64,000 nucleotides of DNA from Anodontia alba (Eukaryota; Mollusca; Bivalvia; Lucinida; Lucinidae): positions 65,278,792-65,342,791 of the forward strand of contig OZ024826.1 in assembly GCA_964016985.1 (NCBI GenBank), read 5' to 3'. Below the pieces are notes generated by a model. It saw only the letters and a list, made by a program, of their open reading frames with translations. It did not search any database and had not been told where the DNA came from. Shown here one piece after another: positions 22,713 to 33,879 of this stretch (positions within the stretch are counted from its first letter, which is position 1; every line of letters starts with the position of its first letter). The position numbers and the translations under genes were made by a program.

Positions 22713-24109
22713 GTGGGAGGACGATTGGCCCACTTTGTGGAAAAATGGGAAGAATTTACAGACAACAAATGGGTCCTCTCTATGGTACGTCACGGTTTCA
22801 GGATACCATTCAGCAAAATTCCTCCCTTGTCATCTGTTCCAATCAGAATGAGTCAATCCTCCTCCCTGCTTATCAGAGAAGAGATCGAAAACCTTCTCAA
22901 GAAACAGGCAGTGAAAAGGGTACAGAATCCGGGAACTCCGGGCTTTTATTCCCGGATCTTTCTAATTCCAAAAAAGAACGGAAAGTTACGTTTGATTATA
23001 GACCTTTCTTTATTGAACCGATACATAGAGAAACAGTCTTTCAAAATGGAGACAGTCAAGTCGGTAAGACAAGCGATGAGACTCAATGACTGGGCTGTCT
23101 TCATAGATTCGACAGATGCATATCTTCACGTTCCGATACATCGTCAATCTCAAAGTATCTTCGATTCATCCACGAAGGTCAGGTCTTTCACTTCACGGCC
23201 TTACCGTTTGGAATGTCCTTGTCCGTTGATATTTTCAAAACTGATGGACGTTATAGCAGCATTCTTACGCCAACGTGCCATATCAGTTTTCCCATACCTA
23301 GACGATTGGCTGATCAAAGATCTGATTCGCAACCGTTTGATTTCTCAGACAAGATTTTGCATTCAAACTATTCAAAGTCTAGGTTTCCTGCCAAATCTAA
23401 AGAAGTCGGATCTGCTTCTCTCTCAGAAATTCACCTTTATAGGCATGGCATTTCTGACGCAGCAAAATTTAGTCAGGGTTCCAAAGGATCGTGTACAGAA
23501 CCTAATTCTGACAATCAAAAAATTTCTGTCATTCAAACTTGTATCGGCACGAACTTTCCTTTCTCTTTTGGGCAAACTCAGTGCTACAGCAGATTTTGTT
23601 CTCCTAGGCAGACTTCACTTACGTCCCCTGCAGATGTGTCTTTTGTCTGTCTGGAGACCTCATATTCTTCCTCTCGATCATCCATTTACGATAATTGTAT
23701 GATTGGATTTCACTTACAATGGTGGATGAACATGAATCGATTCGAAACAGGAACTCCTATCCACCCTCCAGATCCCAAAATTTTCCTTTATACGGATGCC
23801 AGTCATTTCGGATGGGGAGCTCATTTAGAGCCGACGAGACTATCCTTTCATGGTCACTGGACAGAAGACCAATCCCAGCTCCATATCAACATGTTAGAAA
23901 TGATGGCCATACGATTAGCACTGAAACAAGCCATAACATTTATTCACCATTCTTGCATCATGATATCTACAGACAACACAACGGTGGTCTCATATATCAA
24001 CAAACAGGGTGGCACACATTCCCCCAACCTCTGCGTAGAGGTATGGAAAATCCTCACCTGGTGCCTGGAACACGACATCATTATCAGAGTTCGTCACATT
24101 CCAGGCTAA
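22713..24109 (+). pseudogene. DIRS reverse transcriptase and RNase H (frameshifted)
   Basis: RT landmarks are 'PGFYSRIFLIPKKNGKLRLI', motif A 'FIDSTDAYLHVPIH' with its aspartate near 23107, and motif C 'FPYLDDWLI' at about 23290-23315 (YLDD at 23295-23306). Around 23150-23215 the frame slips and later returns, so the finger-palm link is broken. RNase H lies in the frame 23213-24109. It shows 'FLYTDASHFGWGAHLEP' (first Asp), 'INMLEMMAIRLAL' (Glu), 'MISTDNTTVVSYINKQGG' (second Asp) and the C-terminal 'RVRHIPG'. RT-RH without aspartic protease is the DIRS arrangement. Confidence 0.88.
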
Positions 24110-25158
24110 TTCAACATTCTGGCAGACCGCCTATCCAGACTAGACAAACCTATCAAAACAGAATGGGCTTTGGATCAAACAGTAGCGAATTCAGTGTTCC
24201 AGATGCTCAATTTCCCAAATGTGGATTTGTTTACAACATGGGTCAATCACAAACTCCCATTATATGTCTCTCCAGTTCAAGACAACAAAGCGGTAGCGAT
24301 AGATGCCCTGTCCATGGACTGGAATCATCTTCATGCATATGCTTTTCCTCCTTCTATTCTGATTCCTGCTGTTCTGGAAAAAATCCGACAACATCAGTGC
24401 AGAATAGTTATAATAGCTCCATTCTGGCCACAACAACATTGGTTCTCAGAACTTCTTCTACTTTTAGTGTCAGCCCCGATTGGTCTGCCACTAAATTTCA
24501 CGTTACTATCAAGACAGCCTTTCTTTTAGCCCTTGCCACTGCTAAGAGATGTAGCGAAATACATGCTTTGGCTATGGATTCACATCATTTAAGATTCAAT
24601 CAATCTGATGGTTCTGTTTCCTTGATTCTTAAAACTGGATTCTTGGCGAAGAACCAGCTTCCTTCTGTTAAACCAGACCCTATAATTGTTCCTAGTCTTG
24701 CTCGAATATGTAAAAGGGAACATCTGGACAGATTTCTTTGCCCCGTAAGTTCTCTGAAGTTCTATCTTAAAATGACTAGTTCTTATCGTCAGAACAGAAC
24801 CAGACTTTTTCTCCCCATTAAAGTCAATCAGGATATTTCTAAAGATACTATCTCAAGATGGATATCCTACACCATTAAACTTGCTTATAGGAAACTCATA
24901 AAAGAGACATTTCTTTCCTTAAAATCAAGGCTCATGAAGTTAGGGCTCTTTCGTCTTCCTGGGCTTTCTTTGATACGGTTCCTCTTAATGATATCCTTCA
25001 AGCAGCGGTTTGGAATCGATCATCAACATTTGCTAGGTTCTATCTCAGGGACATGTCTCAGCAGGCAGAAAATTTACAGAATTTGGGCCCCATTGTGGTG
25101 GCCCAAAAAGTGGTGGGGGCCCAACAGGATCCAGCTTCGGAAGCCTAAACAACGTCGA
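24110..25158 (+). pseudogene. DIRS tyrosine recombinase (broken, N-terminus shortened)
   Basis: After an RH-YR linker ('NFPNVDLFTTWVNHKLPL'), the recombinase catalytic region shows the first arginine box in 'LALATAKRCSEIHALAM' (about 24530-24575). In another frame it shows 'HEVRALSSSWAFFDT' (His-x-x-Arg at 24932-24943) and the nucleophile tyrosine in 'STFARFYLRDMS' (TAT at 25041-25043). All four key residues can still be read, but a frameshift near 24920 separates them. Only about 20 codons separate the linker from the arginine box, so most of the N-terminal core-binding part seems deleted near 24490. Confidence 0.85.
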
Positions 25159-25413
25159 CAGCCTCCTACACCTGCAGTTATACTAGAAAGGTACCTAATA
25201 TACATTAATTATGTTATATTAGACCTTTTATTAGATATATCTTAACCTAGGATTCTCCTTTATCCTTAGTTGAAAGGATATTTCTTCTTGCTTTATGCAT
25301 TATCTTAGTCCTTTCTTTGATATATCTAAGTTTGGGTTTCCTAAGTCTTAATTCAGAAGTTTGGGACCTTTTAAATAAGAAGAAATCCTCCCTCCTATTC
25401 TGCAAATTCTAGC

Positions 25414-25507
25414 ATATTATCTGTAGGTTAATGTATTGTGCAGTTAAAATGAAGTTTTTTAAAAGTAAAACGTACTTTAACTATCAATACTTAACCTATA
25501 GATAATC
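25414..25507 (-). repeat. DIRS internal complementary region
   Basis: The left half (25411-25451, 'GTTAATGTATTGTGCAGTT') is the reverse complement of the left tip at 20077-20107. The right half (25451-25507, 'TTTTTTAAAAGTAAAACGTA') is the reverse complement of the right tip at 25714-25770. They meet at ATG. This is the template thought to restore element ends during circle formation in DIRS-1-type elements. Confidence 0.9.
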
Positions 25508-25569
25508 AATTATGGTCCCTCCTCCTCCCCTCGCTCTTTTTCTCCTAATTGTGTCTTTGTTTTTACACA

Positions 25570-25770
25570 TAAAAGAAACTGACATGTGATCTTTTGAGCG
25601 GGAGGAATTACGTCACACAGGTAACTGCCTAAGGGACCTTCTGAATTAAGACTTTAATTCACGACTGAAAGGTCGTTTTTCTGAGGAAGGTGTGAAAAAC
25701 AGAATGGAATAGCACATTATCTATAGGTTAAGTATTGATAGTTAAAATACGTTTTACTTTTAAAAAACTT
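25570..25770 (-). repeat. DIRS right inverted terminal repeat
   Basis: The reverse complement of 20096-20258 up to 25732, followed by a unique tip (25733-25770) that recurs inverted in the internal complementary region. Confidence 0.92.
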
Positions 25771-25981
25771 CATTTCTGTTTCGTAACAAATGAAACGATT
25801 GAGATATGTAGGATAAACTCGGAAACAGGATGAAACAGACCAAAAACCATGGTCAGTGCTCGTTACAAAACAAGGAGAAACAAAATGAAACAGACCTACA
25901 ACCTTGGTCATTGCTCATTACAAAACAGAGCGTAACGAAATGTGACGATGAAACAGGTGCTATTCTCAGTCTTTCAATTTT
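25771..25981 (-). repeat. GTTTCGTAAC array, left arm, continued
   Basis: Contains 'GAAACAGGATGAAACAGACC' and 'CATGGTCAGTGCTCGTTAC'-type blocks in the minus orientation. It directly continues the array broken by the DIRS insertion. Confidence 0.8.
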
Positions 25982-26094
25982 ATTTTTAGCTCACCTGAGC
26001 AGGCAGTGCTCATGGTGAGCTATTGTGGTCAGTCAATGTCTGTCGTGCGTCGTCAGTCGTGCGTCGTGGGGTGTCAATAATTGCTTTAAAAGCC

Positions 26095-27165
26095 TACTCC
26101 TCATACACCCTTGGGCCAGTTGACTCGATACTTGGTAGGAAGCATCGGGGTGACTTGTAGATCAAAAATAGCTAAAATCATTCCGATCGGAAATCCAAGA
26201 AGGCCGCCATGGCCACCATCTTGAAAATATATTTTTTGCTTCTTCTCCTGAACTGCAAGGCCAATTGATTCCAAACTTGGTAGGAAGCATCGGGGTGACT
26301 TGTAGCTCAAAAATAGCCAAAATTGTGCCGATTGGAAATCCAAGATGGCCGCCATGGCGACCGTCTTAAAAATCTATTTTTCACTTCTTCTCCTAAACCC
26401 AAAAACCAATTGACTCCAAACTTGGTAGGAAGCATTGGGGTGACATAGATTAAAAACAGCTAAAATTGATCTGATTGGAAATCTAAGATGGCCGCAGTGG
26501 TGGCTATCTTGAAAATCTATTTTTCGCTTCTTCTCCTGAACCATAAGGCTTATTGACTTTAAACTAGGTAGGAAGCATCGGGGTGACTTGTAGATTAAAA
26601 ATAGCTAAAATCGTGCCGATCGGAAATCCAAGATGGCCACCATCTTGAAAATCTGTTTTTTGCTTCTTCTCCTGAACTGAAAGGCCAATTGACTCCAAAC
26701 TTGCTAGGAAGCATCAGGGTGACTTGTAGATCAAAAATAGCTAAAATCGTGCCAATCAGAAATCCAAGATGGCCACCATGGCCGCCATCTTGAAAATCTA
26801 TATTTCGCTTCTTCTCCTGAACCGAAAGGCCAATTGACTCCAAACTTGCTAGGAAGCATCAGGGTGACTTGTAGATCAAAAATAGCTAAAAGCGTGCCGA
26901 TCGGAAATGCAAGATGGCCGCCATGGCAGCCATGTTGAAAATCTATTTTTTGCTTCTTCTCCTAAACCTAAAAGCCAATTGACTCCAAACATGGTAGGAA
27001 GCATTGGGGTGACTTGTAGATCAAAAATAGCTAAAATTATTCCAATCTGAAATCCAAGATGACCGCCATGACAGCCATCTTGAAAATCTATTTTTTGTTT
27101 CTTCTCCTGAACCGAAAGGCCAGTTGACTCCAAACTTGCTAGGAAGCATTGGGGTGACTTGTTTA
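26095..27165 (+). repeat. Array 1 in copy B, about seven 150-bp units
   Basis: Units share 'GTGACTTGTAGATCAAAAAT', 'GGAAATCCAAGATGGCCGCC', 'CTTCTTCTCCTGAACC' and 'CCAATTGACTCCAAACTTG'. Confidence 0.88.
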
Positions 27166-27169
27166 AGCA

Positions 27170-28510
27170 ATCGTCATGAATCTTGCTCAAAATGTTTGTC
27201 TTGATGATTTCTAGGTCAAGTTCAAAACTGGGTCACCTGGGGACAAAAACTAGGTCACCTGGCCAAATCAGCGGAAAACCTTGTTATCACTCTAGCGGTC
27301 ACATTTTTCAAGCAATCATCATGTGTTTGTCTTGATGATTTTTAGGTCATGTTCAAAACTGGGTCAATTGGGGTAAAAAACTAGGTCACCTGGCCAAATC
27401 AGCTAAAATCTTGTTAACACTCTAGCGGTCACATTTTTGAAGCAGTCACCATGAATCTTGCTGAAAATGTTTTGTCTTGATGATTTCTAGGTCAAGTTTG
27501 AAACTGGGTCACTTGGGGACAAAAACTAGGTCTGCTGGCCAAATCAGCGGAAAACCTTGTTATCATTAGCGGTCACATTTTTCAAGCAATCATCATGAAT
27601 CTTGTTCAAAATGTTTGTCTTGATGATTTTTAGGTCATGTTCAAAACTGGGTCACTTGGGGTCAAAAACTAGGTCACCTGGCCAAATCAGCTAAAATCTT
27701 GTTAACACTCTAGTGGTCACATTTTTGAAGCAGTCATCATGAATCTTGCTTAAAATGTTTTGTCTTGATGATTTTTAGGTCAAGTTTGAAACTGGGTCAC
27801 TTGGGGTCAAAAACTAGGTCACTGGGCCAAATCAGTGGAAAACTTTGTTAACACTCTAGCGGTCACATTTTTTAAGCAATCATCATGAATCTTGCTCAAC
27901 ATGTTTGTCTTAATGATTTCTAGGTCAAGTTTGAAACTGGATCACTTGGGATGAAAAACAAGGTCACCAGGCCAAATCAGCAGAAAACCTTGTTAACACT
28001 CTAGCAGTCACATTTTTGAAGCATTCATCATGAATCTTGCTGAAAATGTTTGTCTTGATGAGTTCTAGGTCAAGTTTGAAACTGGGTCACTTGGGGTCAA
28101 AATCTAGGTCACCAGGCCAAATCAGCAGAAAATTTTGTTAACATTCTAGTGGTCACATTTTTTAAGCAATCATCATGAATCTTGCTCAAAATGTTTGTCT
28201 TGATGATTTCTAGGTCAAGTTTGAAACTGGGTCACATGGGGTCAAAAAAACTAGGTCACCAGGCCAAATCAGCAGAAAACTGTTAACACTCCAGAGGTCA
28301 TACTTTTTAAATAATCATCATTAATATTGTCAAAAATGTTCATCTTGATGATTTCTAGGTCTAGTTTAAAACTGGGTCACTTGATATCAGAAACTAGGTC
28401 ACCTGGCCAAATCAAAGGAAAACCTTGTTGATGCTCTAGAGGTCACATTTTTGAATTGATCATCATGAATCTTGCTCAAAATGTTTGTCTTGATGATTTC
28501 AAGGTGATGT
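27170..28510 (+). repeat. Array 2 in copy B, about nine 145-bp units
   Basis: Units share 'TCATCATGAATCTTGCTCAA', 'TTTGTCTTGATGATTTCTAG', 'ACTGGGTCACTTGGGG' and 'CTAGGTCACCAGGCCAAATC'. Confidence 0.88.
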
Positions 28511-28889
28511 ATATTTTTCTATCCAGTGACTTTCTTAAGTTTTTCCATTTAGGTCAGTTTCTCAGTAATTATTGGTCCTACAGAGTGATATTTGGTACTT
28601 GTGAAATGTTTGTGTTTAGGTCAGTTTCTCAGTAACTATTGCTCCTACAGCCAGTGATACTTAGTACATGCATACATCTTAGCATGGCACCTTTACCTTG
28701 ACCTTTATTTCACAGTCCATTAGACATGCTACATGTCTTCCTTGTTAATATAATCATTTTGAATTTTGATCAGAATGTTTGCCTTGATCAGTTCTAGATC
28801 AGGTTCTCAAAGTGCTGTGATGCTCAGGTGAGTGTTACAGGGCCATCATGGCCCTCTTGTTTAAAAAGAAAAAAAAATAGTGAAAGACT

Positions 28890-30732
28890 AGGACTAGTAT
28901 CTGTTTCACTATGTTTCCTAACGAGTTTTGATCAGGTCTGATAGTCAGTTTCATTCTGTTTCATTTCTTTTCACCCTGTTTCGTAACATCATTGAACAGA
29001 GTTTTTGTGACCAGTTTCAGCCAGTTTCAAAGTTTTCCACATATTTCTTATTCAATGCATTTGTTCCGAAAAAGAAAGAGATTTATAGGTCTGTTTCATT
29101 TGTTACGAGATAGAAATGGAGTTTATAAAAAAAAAAAAAAAGTATCTGTTGCATCGTTTCATTTCGTTTCGCCTTGTTCCATAACGAGCACTGATCAAGG
29201 TTGTAGGTCTGTTACATCCGCTTCATTTGTTACGAAACAGAAAGGGGTATATAAATTAAAGTATCTGTTTCATCGCTTCTATTTGTTCTGCCCTGTTTCG
29301 TAACCAGCACTGACCAAGGTTATAGGTCTGTTTCATTCGTTTCATTTATTACGAAACAGAAACCGGTTTATAAGTTAAAGTATCTGTTTCATCGTTTATT
29401 TCGTTACACCATGTTTTGTAACCAGCTTTGACCAAGGTTGTGGGTCTGTTTCATTCATTTCATTTGTTATGAAACAGAAAAGGGTTGATAAAAGAAGTAT
29501 CTGTTGCATCGTTTCATTTCGTTTCGCCTTGTTTCGTAACGAGCATTGGCCATAATTTTTTGGTTTGTTTCATCCTGTTTTAGAGTTTTCCTTTTAGCTT
29601 TTCGTTTCATTTGTTACGAAACAGAAATGAGTTTATAAATAAAAAAAAGGTATCTGTTTCATTGTTTCATTCTGTTTCGTAACGAGCACTGACCAAGGTT
29701 GTAGGTCTGTTTCATTCGTTTCACATATTATGAAACAGAAATGTTTATAAAAAAAAGTATCTGTTTCATCAATTTGTTTCATTTCAACCTGTTTCGTAAC
29801 GAGCACTGACCAAGGTTGTAGGTCTGTTTTGTTTGTTTCATTTGTTACGAAACTGAAATGGAGTTTATAAAAAAGAATATCTGTTTCATAGTTTTATTTC
29901 GTTTCACCCTTTTTTGTAATGAGCACTGATCAAGATTGTAGGTCTGTTTCATTTGTTACAAAACAGAAAGGGGTATATAAATTATTAAAGTATCTGTTTC
30001 ATTGTTTCATTTCATTTCGCCCTGTTTCGTAACAAGCACTGATCAAGGTTGTAAGCCTGTTTCATTAGTTTCATTTGTTACAAAACAGAAATGGGTTTAT
30101 AAATTAAAGTATCTGTTTCATTGTTTCATTTCTTGACACCCTGTTTCGTAACAACTTTGACCAAGGTTATAGGTCTAAAAAGAAAAATGTATGTTTCATC
30201 GTTTCATTTTGTTTCACCCTGTTTCGTAATGAGCATTGAACAAGTCTTTCGGTTTGTTTCATCCTGTTTCAGAGTTTTTCCTCTATATCTTATTCATTTC
30301 ATTTGTTACAAAACAGAAATGGGTTTATAAAAAAAAAGATGTATGTTTCTTCGTGTCATTTCGTTTCACCCTGTTTCATAACGAGCATATTTCAATTTTT
30401 TTGGTCTGTTTCATCCTGTTTCAGAGTTTTTCCTATATATCTTATTCGTTTCATTTGTTATGAAACAGAAATGGGTTTATAAAAAAAGAAAGATGTATGT
30501 TTCATCGTTTCATTTCGTTTCACCCTGTTTTGTAACAAGCATATTTCAAATTTTTTGGTCTGTTTCATCCTGTTTCAGAGTTTTTCCTATATATCTTATT
30601 TGTTTCATTTGTTATGAAACAGAAATGGGTTTATAAAAAAAAAGATGTATGTTTCATCATTTCATTTCGTTTCACCCTGTTTCGTCATGAGCATATTTCA
30701 AAGTTTTTGGTCTGTTTCATCCAGTTTCAGAG
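28890..30732 (+). repeat. GTTTCGTAAC array, right arm
   Basis: About 13-14 units of roughly 115-165 bp carry 'TTTCATTTCGTTTCACCCTG', 'TTTCGTAACGAGCACTGACC', 'AAGGTTGTAGGTCTGTTTCA' and 'TTTGTTACGAAACAG'. Within a unit, CTGTTTCGTAAC and GTTACGAAACAG are inverted relative to each other, so single strands can fold. Orientation is opposite to the arm at 19.6-26 kb. Confidence 0.88.
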
Positions 30733-30763
<31 letters not shown>

Positions 30764-32942
30764 GTGAGCTTTTGTGATCACTCACCGTCCGTCGTCGTCG
30801 TCGTCCGTATGTCCGTCTGTCCGTCCGTCCGTCCACAATCTTTAAACAACATCTCCTCCTAAACCACTGATTGGATTTTGACCAAACTTCACAGGAATGA
30901 TCCTTGGTTGGTCCTCTTTCAAAGTTGTTCAAATGGTTCTGGTCCATTGCATATCTAGGTCACAGGAGCTAAAAATAGATTTTTAACTAAAAACTTAAAA
31001 AATCTTCTTGTCAGAAACCACTGGACCGATTTCAATATAATTTTGCAGAAATGTTCCTTTGGTGATCCTCTACCAAGATTGTTCAAGCCATTCGGATTCA
31101 TCAAAAAACATGGCCGCCAGGGGGCGGGGCTTATTTTCCCTATGTATCTATATAGAAAACTTTAAAAATCTTCTTGTCAGAAACCACTGGACCGATTTCA
31201 ATGTAATTTTGCAGAAATGTTCCTTTGATGATCCTCTACCAAGATTGTTCAAGCCATTTGGATTTGTCAAAAAACTTGGCCGCCAGGGGGCGGGGCTTAT
31301 TTTCCCTATATATCTATATAGAAAACTTTAAAAATCTTCTTGTCCGAAACTACTGGACCGATTTCAATATAATTTTGCAAAAATGTTCCTTTAGTGATCC
31401 TCTACCAAGATTGTTCAAGCCATTTGGATTCTTCAAAAAACATGGCTGCCAGGGGGCGGGGCTTAATTTCCCTATATATCTATATAGAAAACTTTAAAAA
31501 TCCTCTTGTCAGAAACCACTGGACCGATTTCCATATAATTTTGCAGAAATGTTCCTTTCGTGATCCTCTACCAAGATTGTTCGAGCCATTTCGATTAGTC
31601 AAAAAACATGGCCACCAGGGGGCGGGGCTTATTTTCCCTATATATCTATATTGAAAAATGTAAAAATCTTCTTGTCCGAAACCACTGGACCGATTTCCAT
31701 ATAATTTTGCAGAAATGTTCCTTTAGTGATCCTCTACCAAGATTGTTCAAGCCATTTGGATTTGTCAAAAAACATGGCCACCAGAGGGCAGGGCTTATTT
31801 TCCCTATATATCTATATAGAAAACTTTAAAAATCTTCTTGTCCGAAACCACTGGACCGACTTCAATATAATTTTGCAGAAATGTTCCTTTGGTGATCCTC
31901 TACCAAGATTGTTCAAGCCATTTGGATTCGTCAAAAAACATGGCTGCCAGGGGGTGGGGCTTATTTTCCCTATATATCTATATAGAAAACTTTAAAAATC
32001 TTCTTGTCAGAACCACTGGACCGATTTCCATATAATTTTGTAGAAATGTTCCTTTCGTGATCCTCTACCAAGATTGTTCAAGTCATTTGGATTTGTCAAA
32101 AAACATGGCCGCCAGGGGGCAGGGCTTATTTTCCCTATATATAGAAAAATGTAAAAATCATCTTGTCCCAAACCACTGGACCGATTTCCATATAATTTTG
32201 CAGAAATGTTCTTTTGGTGATCCTCTACCAAGATTGTTCAAGCCGTCTGGATTTGTCAAAAAACATGGCCGCCAGGGGGCAGGGCTTATTTTCCCTATAT
32301 ATATATCTATATAGAAAACTTTAAAAATCTTGGCAGAAACCAATGGACCGATTTCAATATAACTTAGGAGGGAATGTGTCTTTGGTCACCCTCTTCCAAG
32401 GTTGTTCAAGCCATCATGATTCGTCAAAAGATATGGCTGCAAGGGGGTGGGGCTTATTTTCCCTATATATCTATATAGAAAAATTGAAAAAAAAAATCTT
32501 CTTGTTTTCCCTATATATCTAAATAGAAAACTTTAAAAATCTTCTTGTCAGAAACCACTGAACAGATTTCAATATAACTTGGCAGGAATGTTCCTTTGGT
32601 GACCCTCTACCAAGTTTGTTCAAGCTGTCATGATTCGTCAAAAAACATGGCCGTTAGGGCGTAGGGCTTTATAGCTATATAAAACTTTTTAAACCACTGG
32701 ACCAATTTCAATATAACTTGGCAGAAATGTTCCTTTGGTGACCCTCTTTTAAGATTCAGTTCAAGTTGTCAAGATTTGTAAAAAAAACATGGCCAGGGGT
32801 GTGGTGGAGGGGGGTGGGGGTGGTTAGTGCTATAAAGTTTATACAAAAATCCTAGAGCAGTGAACTTGGCTGAAACTTCAACAGTAAATATGCAAATCTG
32901 TTTGGTCAGGTGAGCGATATAGGACCATCATGGTCCTCTTGT
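30733..32942 (+). mobile_element. Rolling-circle-like non-autonomous element, copy C
   Basis: The 5' hairpin AGCTCACCTGAGCT / AGCTCAAGGTGAGCT starts at 30738, followed by 'GTCCGTCCGTCCGTCC'. The 3' end has the hairpin AGGACCA-TCA-TGGTCCT and CTTGT. It lies inside the GTTTCGTAAC array: the left flank ends 'CAGAGTTTTT' and the right flank begins 'CCTATATATC', which are contiguous in neighbouring units (for example 30270-30290). Insertion therefore produced no target duplication beyond at most one T. Confidence 0.85.
31000..32760 (+). repeat. Array in copy C, about ten 165-bp units
   Basis: Units share 'CTTCTTGTCAGAAACCACTG', 'ATGTTCCTTTGGTGATCCTC', 'ACCAAGATTGTTCAAGCCAT' and 'AACATGGCCGCCAGGGGGCG'. 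The near-identical 85-90-codon frames here are produced by the repeat. Confidence 0.9.
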
Positions 32943-33600
32943 CCTATATATCTTATTCGTTTCATTTATTAGGTATAGTTAAGCTCATATTCGTTTCACC
33001 CTGTTTTGTAACAAGCATATTTCAAATTTTTTATTCTGTTTCATCCTGTTTCAGAGTTTATCCTAGATATCTTATTCATTTCATTTGTTACGAAACAGAA
33101 ATGGATTTATAAATAAAAAAAGATGTATGTTTCATCATTTCATTTCGTTTCACCCTGTTTTGTAATGAGCATATTTCAAATTTGTTGGTCTGTTTCATCT
33201 TGTTTCAGAGTTTTTCCTATATATCTTATTCATTTCATTTATTATGAAACAGAAATGGGTTTATAAAAAAAAAAGATGTATGTTTCATCATTTCATTTCG
33301 TTCCACCCTCTTTGGTAACGAGCATATTTCAAATTTTTTGGTCTGTTTCATCCTGTTTCAGAGATTTTCCTCTCTATCTTATTCGCTTCATTTGTTACAA
33401 AACAGAAATGGGTTTATTAAAAAAAAAGTATCTGTTTCATTGTTACATTTCGTTTCACCCTGTATCGTAACAAGCACTGACCAAGGTGTTTGAACTGTTT
33501 CGTCCTGTTTCTTAACAAATGAAACTGCAAAACATGCCCCCAAAAAAACCTGCTTGGTTTTTGTGCAGCATATGGCTTCCACTGTAGTAAAATTGTACTG
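32943..33600 (+). repeat. GTTTCGTAAC array, right arm, continued to its hairpin end
   Basis: The array resumes after copy C and ends at the hairpin AAAAACC-TGCTT-GGTTTTT (33542-33562) followed by GTGCAG. Confidence 0.82.
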
Positions 33601-33879
33601 TATGTATATATTTAATATAGCTCCAGTATTAAAGGTGCTTTGTTTAACCAAAAAGTACTGATATTTTATCTTATTTCTTTATGAAACCAAATATTATTAG
33701 TACTCATTAGAAGCACCCTTTTTATAAACTGTTTCATTATAGCACAGTTTCAGATATAACAGGGTTTTAAGATGGACCCCAGAGGTGTTTATCAAATCAA
33801 AAGTGTATAAATTATATAAAAAATACAGTTATGTTCATTTCTCTATATAATCTGTCACAGAAGATGAAAATAATAAATT

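Larger units (their letters stand above)
20077..25770 (+). mobile_element. DIRS-type tyrosine-recombinase retrotransposon
   Basis: The element is 5.69 kb with gag-like, reverse transcriptase, RNase H and tyrosine recombinase regions in order. It has inverted terminal repeats (20096-20258 and 25570-25732) and an internal complementary region (25414-25507) matching both outer tips. The trinucleotide CAT sits at both junctions (20074-20076 and 25771-25773), and ATG sits at the centre of the internal complementary region. There is no LTR and no conventional target duplication, as expected for circular-intermediate integration by a recombinase. The proteins carry several frameshifts and stops. Confidence 0.92.
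25982..28862 (+). mobile_element. Rolling-circle-like non-autonomous element, copy B
   Basis: The 5' hairpin AGCTCACC-TGAGCA / TGCTCA-GGTGAGCT lies at 25987-26020. The 3' end carries 'GCTCAGGTGAG' and the perfect hairpin AGGGCCA-TCA-TGGCCCT before CTTGT. The body consists of two different tandem arrays (26095-27165 and 27170-28510) and a short unique part. No ORF is credible: open frames with 'DFQDGGHGG' are produced by the repeated 'GATGGCCGCCATGG' unit. Confidence 0.8.

Noticed and set aside
26101..27190. Minus-strand frames with repeated 'DFQDGGHGG' peptides
   Set aside because: Product of the GATGGCCGCCATGG-containing tandem array in copy B, not a protein repeat family.
28928..30463. Open frames in the GTTTC arrays
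   Set aside because: Low-complexity Phe/Ser/Val-rich translations of a non-coding tandem repeat.
31059..32314. Series of 75-90-codon open frames with near-identical peptides
   Set aside because: They are the same frame of a 165-bp tandem repeat inside copy C. The period is a multiple of three in places, so frames stay open by chance; no start context, splice signal or known domain.
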